Origin: Phoronis australis
Lineage: Eukaryota; Phoronida; Phoronidae
Direction of reading: 5' to 3'
Length of the DNA stretch: 62,000 bases
NCBI GenBank assembly: GCA_002633005.1
Contig: NMRA01000215.1
Coordinates: 10,690 to 72,689 of the forward strand
Every line of letters begins with the position of its first letter. The stretch's first letter is position 1. Position numbers and translations under genes: made by a program. This document shows positions 55,643 through 62,000 of this stretch, piece by piece. The notes under the pieces are model-generated. The model had not been told where the DNA came from. It searched no databases and worked only from the letters and a program-made list of their open reading frames with translations.

Positions 55643-58600
55643 CTTTAAGTTTTCAGAAAAGCATTCAGGCGTTGTAAAATTCCAAAGAAACACTGTTAAG
55701 TTACGCATTCAGTTGTAAAAATGCGTGGGGGCAAATGTATAAAATCCTCAATTATACAGTGCAGTTTGTGGGAGAGGACATATCAGGAGATTTGTTTTAC
55801 TTGGTAAAAATGTTTCCTTTAATCATATCTGATATCTCTCAGCCCACGGGGCGTGAAAAGATGCAATCCATGTGATAGTCGCTAAAGACATCTGTGTAAG
55901 AGCTGAGGATTTGCTATCCATGTGGACCAGATTGTTCTTGCACTTCGAACGTGTAAAAGGTACCAAAACCAGATTTTGACAATTAACGAACTAACGCCAA
56001 TTTGACACTCTTTGCGCAAGACAAAGTTCTTTAGACTCCTACTAATCTTCTAGTTTCATTTATGTTCAACAACACCGGTCCTTAAAAAGATGGTAAATCT
56101 TCAAGTGGTGCTAACGTTTCGGGGGAGTTAATGGACGATTGTGTGGAGAAGCCGCACGTTTCGAATTACCAAATCCATTCTGTGACGCAGTGAGGTCGGA
56201 GGTTTAGTTGGACAATGCTTTCGTCTTTCGGGATTAGTAAAAATTACACAATAGCAGATGACAGAAGCAATTTTGAGTACAATTACCAAAAACGTGGTTT
56301 AGTATTCTTTCAGGATTCCAGGGCAGAGACTACTTATGCGAAATTGTTAAAATTTCAACCCCCATATCCATGTTTAGGGTAATGCTCCTTCCTCCCTCCC
56401 CTCATGGGGCTATAGTTGGAAGATTCAATGTTTTCAAAGCATTCAAATGCGGTATAGTATTCAGAGAAAATATACAATGAGGTTACACTCTTATTTGCAA
56501 AAAAATCACGTTGCGAGCATTGCTCATTCGCGCAAAGGGTGTGACAGACAAAATTTGTGCGAGTCGGGAGATTCCTCTTACACCCCGGGACCGCAGTTAA
56601 ACCCGTTCTATCAGTCGAAGAATCAAGCCTTGATTTACTACACTTGCCGTAATAAAATTTCCCTCGTCTTGTTCCTTACTCGGTATAGATTTCTTGGCTC
56701 AGAAGTACTTACAAGTCATTACTAATAAAGACCATAAAATTTCGGGACATGTCGAGAGTAGGGTCTCAAGCTACAACAAAATATCAGTTCTTTAGAAGTT
56801 CTAAGGATCAATTTGAGACTAATTTCATTATAGTAAGTGCTCTAAATCAAAACATGTTTGACTGAAAGCATGAGTTTAATGCCGCTTTTAAAACATGTTA
56901 AACACATCTTGCTACCTAACTGGTCACGTGAAAAACGTGCTTTGATAAATTCGATCTACAAGGGGCCTGGAGGTGTTAAAGTTCAACTCACTGAGATGTT
57001 CTTGTTGTTGTTGCGAGGTCAAACTGACAGTAACTGTAAACAGGCCGTAAACGTGTGACTTCAAAAAATAGAAAGTTAATTAATATGTGGAAGATAGCAT
57101 GGCTGCTGAGAGACTATTTAAGTGAAATAGTTAATCATTATTAATGACTTAGTCAAGTTCTTCTGTTGACATATGCTGCAAGTAGTATACTTATAGTCCA
57201 TATGTATATATGTTCCTTATCAGGATTATAGAACCATGTCGCTATATGGGCCTATTTGTATCTATCACATAAGAAACTTGGAAGTTGCCATCACAGGGGT
57301 CTATTTATAGCTACATCACAGAAGAGCAGATTTAAGCCCCGTGGGGGCCTATTTAAAGTAGTTTTCTATCCTGTTTACTAGCTGGCTAAACAAAGAAAAT
57401 CTAATTAGGCATTTATACCTCACAAAATCGGTCTCATAATATTCCTCACCTGAAATGAGTCGTATTTCCTTTACCAAAAGGAACATCAGTGACTCAAAAA
57501 GGCTTCACCCTTCATTACCGTTGGACAACACTACAACTAAGAATTTGAACATTCCGCATGGGCGCATTGCATGTGACTTGAGATGGAGACGGAAATAGAG
57601 TCCTAGGGTGGCTGACAGTTACAAGACCGATTTTACGATTTTTTAGCCAGTTAAATAGGGCGAAATGCCGCTTTAAATGTATCTAACTTATGTCAACAAT
57701 GTTAATATTAGCAATATTTATGACTATGATTTTCGATCTCTAATGGAAAACGAAAGGTTTGTTGTTTACCAATAAATTATTTGATATCCAAATGGTATTT
57801 TTGCTAATTTATACGACTGTACTGGAGCCTATTGTTTGTCAAGTAAGGCCCGTCAACGAAATCATAATCTCACTTTCCCAAATCCATGGTATCTAGCTAC
57901 GTGCTTAACAGTAAACAGAAGAGTACCATATGTTGAGTCTACTTTTGTATCAAATAAGCGTGAGCCCAGTCGGTAATCTGGGTGGCTAATGCAATACAAG
58001 AAAAAGCATAAAGTTGTGTGTATGAATATTAAAACTCATCTGATAATTTCCCAGCTCAAAAGGCAAGAGCGGGGAAATTTTGATGTAGACTAGACATGAC
58101 AACAATTAGGTGCAACTTTACAATTCAACAGACGTTTTATTCTGTCTATATACTTAGCAAACATAACCTTTAATATGTCACAACAGCAATACACCAGTCA
58201 CGAGGGTTTGAACCATCCGGGGCCTGTTCCAAGAAACTGACTTAAGTTCATTTTGTGACTTAAGTTAAAGATATGTCTTAACTTTCAAACTTTGAAACTT
58301 CCACATTGCGTAAGTTAGTCAAAATTAAGACAAAACTTATGACAAACACACCCATGACAATGACTTGGGTGGAAGATGTTAACATCAAGTAGTACATATT
58401 ACAATTCGCTATACAATTAATAAATTAGTTTTGCAAGTCAATAATATCCTAAAATGTCAAACTGAAACAACTAAAATGTCAATGGTAAGTGACTAGCATA
58501 ATAAACAAGGAGCGTTCAAATGCACTCAAGATCAAGGAGATAAAACTGTGGACACCAGACGCCCAGACAGAGATGACGGCAATATGCACCCACATATAAA

Positions 58601-59316
58601 TGTGTGAGCGCATAAAAATATCTAACAAAATCTGGAAAATAAAGTAAAACACATGCTACTATCTTGTGCAAGATTTTTGTGTTACATGGGGAGTTTTCTC
58701 CCTTGTTAACATGTTATATGAGTACTTGTCTCCCTTCTTAAGAGTATTGCATGCTAGTTAGCCATTGCGCCATAAAATTGACCATCAATGTTTTCAGAGA
58801 TTCTTAATTCTATCATGTCTGTGGACACAGAAAACATTTGCACACTGCTGATTATGTACCCTTGTGAACTTAGAAATCTGTGAAGAATTTCATAAAGAAT
58901 TTTCCAATCTCAGCTGTTAATATATTCTGAGGCATATCGAAGGCAAAAACTGCTATTTTTAAGTGTGTTTCAGAGGATTAAGCTAAGTCAGATAACCGAA
59001 ATTACATTCATCAAGTTATACGATTTAGTGAACAAAGTTTTTGTAAAGGTAAACTTTTCGTAATTCACAAATGCCTCTCACTACTTGTCAAAGTTGAACA
59101 GTGAGTAGATGTCGGGTTAAAAATCACTGGTGGTATAATTGCATATTACATGTATGCACCAACCAATAGTGGACAGTAATGCCTGGTATAAGCCTTTGAC
59201 CTAACATAGCTTGAATATTTAGGACAAACAGAATGAGTGAGCAAGCCACTAAACAATTTTAGTGGTTCTTTAACTAATGCCTGAGATTGACTATACATAT
59301 GAAACTACATACAACT
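55643..59316. other. Intergenic region between kinase B and the dioxygenase gene
   Basis: No supported gene. It contains repeat S copy 2 and an AAGTTCATTTTGTGACTTAA palindrome-rich stretch near 58240. The two genes converge here; the dioxygenase 3' end may reach a TTTATT (AATAAA on the minus strand) at 58136. Confidence 0.45.
57380..57685. repeat. Dispersed MITE-like repeat S, copy 2
   Basis: Relative of 25095-25405: ACAAAATCGGTCTCATAATA, TGACTCAAAAA and GGGCGAAATGCCGCTTTAA at the end. Confidence 0.6.
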
Positions 59317-61284
<1,968 letters not shown>

Positions 61285-62000
61285 CTACAGAACACATCAG
61301 GAATTAGGAAAAGTGGTGAGCAAAGTAGATACAAATTCCACTCACGTATGCAAGTCAATGTACATGGTTGCGTGTACTTACAAACATACATGCATAGTTG
61401 CAAATGAAAATGCAGACTTGCATTCAGATATTCAAACACGCATGCAGAATGCACGCACACACACACCCACATCTTGAGTTTGTAGGTGGAAACTAGTCCA
61501 GGTAGTGGCTCAGAATTTTTCTTATGGTAGTAAATCAAGGGTGTTGTTGACACACAATAGGCCTGCTGAAATTGACATACAAGGTCTGTGAGAGTAGTTC
61601 TTTGTGAACCCTAAGAGCCTTTCGAAAGACAACAAGAATTTTAGACCCAATGCGAAACGTGACTTAGACCGGTCAAAATTTAGTATCGTGGTTACCAAGC
61701 TTTTTATTCTTCTTTTTTCTCGATGATCTTAAAAATCTAATTTGGTGTGTAAAATGAGGGGAAAATTTTGTGACCTGGCATTTATGAATGCGAGTTGGAT
61801 TTTGAAAATGTGACCTGGGATTTTGGCTAGGTCGCAAAATTCGACCTGGCGATTTTAATAGTGTCAAACCCTGTGTATATATGTACGTATGTATTTATGG
61901 ATAGATGACGATAATTCTCCACTTATTTTGCACTATTTTGTCAAAATTTGTCACTTTTTGCTGCAAATAATGGAAACCTTGGAAATGCTGTTTTATGGTA
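61285..62000. other. Right edge, upstream intron of the dioxygenase gene
   Basis: No further dioxygenase exon recognised. Contains ACATACA/ACACAC-rich sequence at 61370-61475 and a GTGACCTGG-type internal repeat at 61770-61850. Confidence 0.4.

Overview
This window is nuclear DNA of an animal. The genes are split by GT-AG introns of about 0.3-7 kb, the exons carry receptor tyrosine kinase, IPT/TIG, leucine-rich-repeat and IgGFc-binding-like domains found in metazoans, and the introns are crowded with short inverted-repeat transposons, microsatellites and relics. Intron size and the IgGFc-binding-like domain fit an invertebrate, perhaps a deuterostome such as a lancelet, acorn worm or echinoderm; the sequence alone does not settle the species. 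Two ambiguous bases (about 1046 and 16372) suggest a draft assembly.

Layout. 1-1045: a 10-bp minisatellite with a 450-bp higher-order period. 1.7-3.7 kb: a decayed transposon-type ORF. 4.2-5.6 kb: a 1.4-kb inverted-repeat element. 5.8-6.9 kb: a 304-bp tandem duplication and a degenerate tandem repeat. 7.5-9.9 kb (+): a complete two-exon gene for a surface leucine-rich-repeat protein with a hydrophobic, GPI-signal-like end. 11.8-31.3 kb (+): receptor tyrosine kinase A. 31.8-55.5 kb (+): receptor tyrosine kinase B. 59.3-61.3 kb (-): the last two exons of a 4-hydroxyphenylpyruvate dioxygenase family (HPD/HPDL) gene that continues beyond the window.

The core of the window is the tandem pair A/B. 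Thirteen consecutive exons match one-to-one in order, in splice phase and in protein sequence: the end of one IPT repeat, further IPT repeats, a single membrane span, a juxtamembrane exon and a complete Met/Ron-like kinase domain. Both kinases keep the glycine loop, VAVK lysine, [11 protein letters not shown], paired activation-loop tyrosines and PVKWM, so both look active. They differ at the ends. B begins with a 1.24-kb exon encoding a signal peptide and an IgGFc-binding-like domain and then a first IPT exon; A has only a short signal-peptide exon and no recognisable equivalents. Their cytoplasmic tails carry different tyrosine motifs (two YxxP in A; one YFNV, Grb2-type, in B). Only about 0.5 kb separates the A stop from the B start.

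Inference: this is a locally duplicated receptor family with a conserved signalling module and swapped recognition and docking modules, next to an LRR surface protein that might share the same setting. The introns record much transposition: a 235-258 bp inverted-repeat family with exact 5-bp target duplications (one copy nested in another repeat whose empty site is also in the window), a large fold-back, a three-copy dispersed repeat, and a mariner-like relic.
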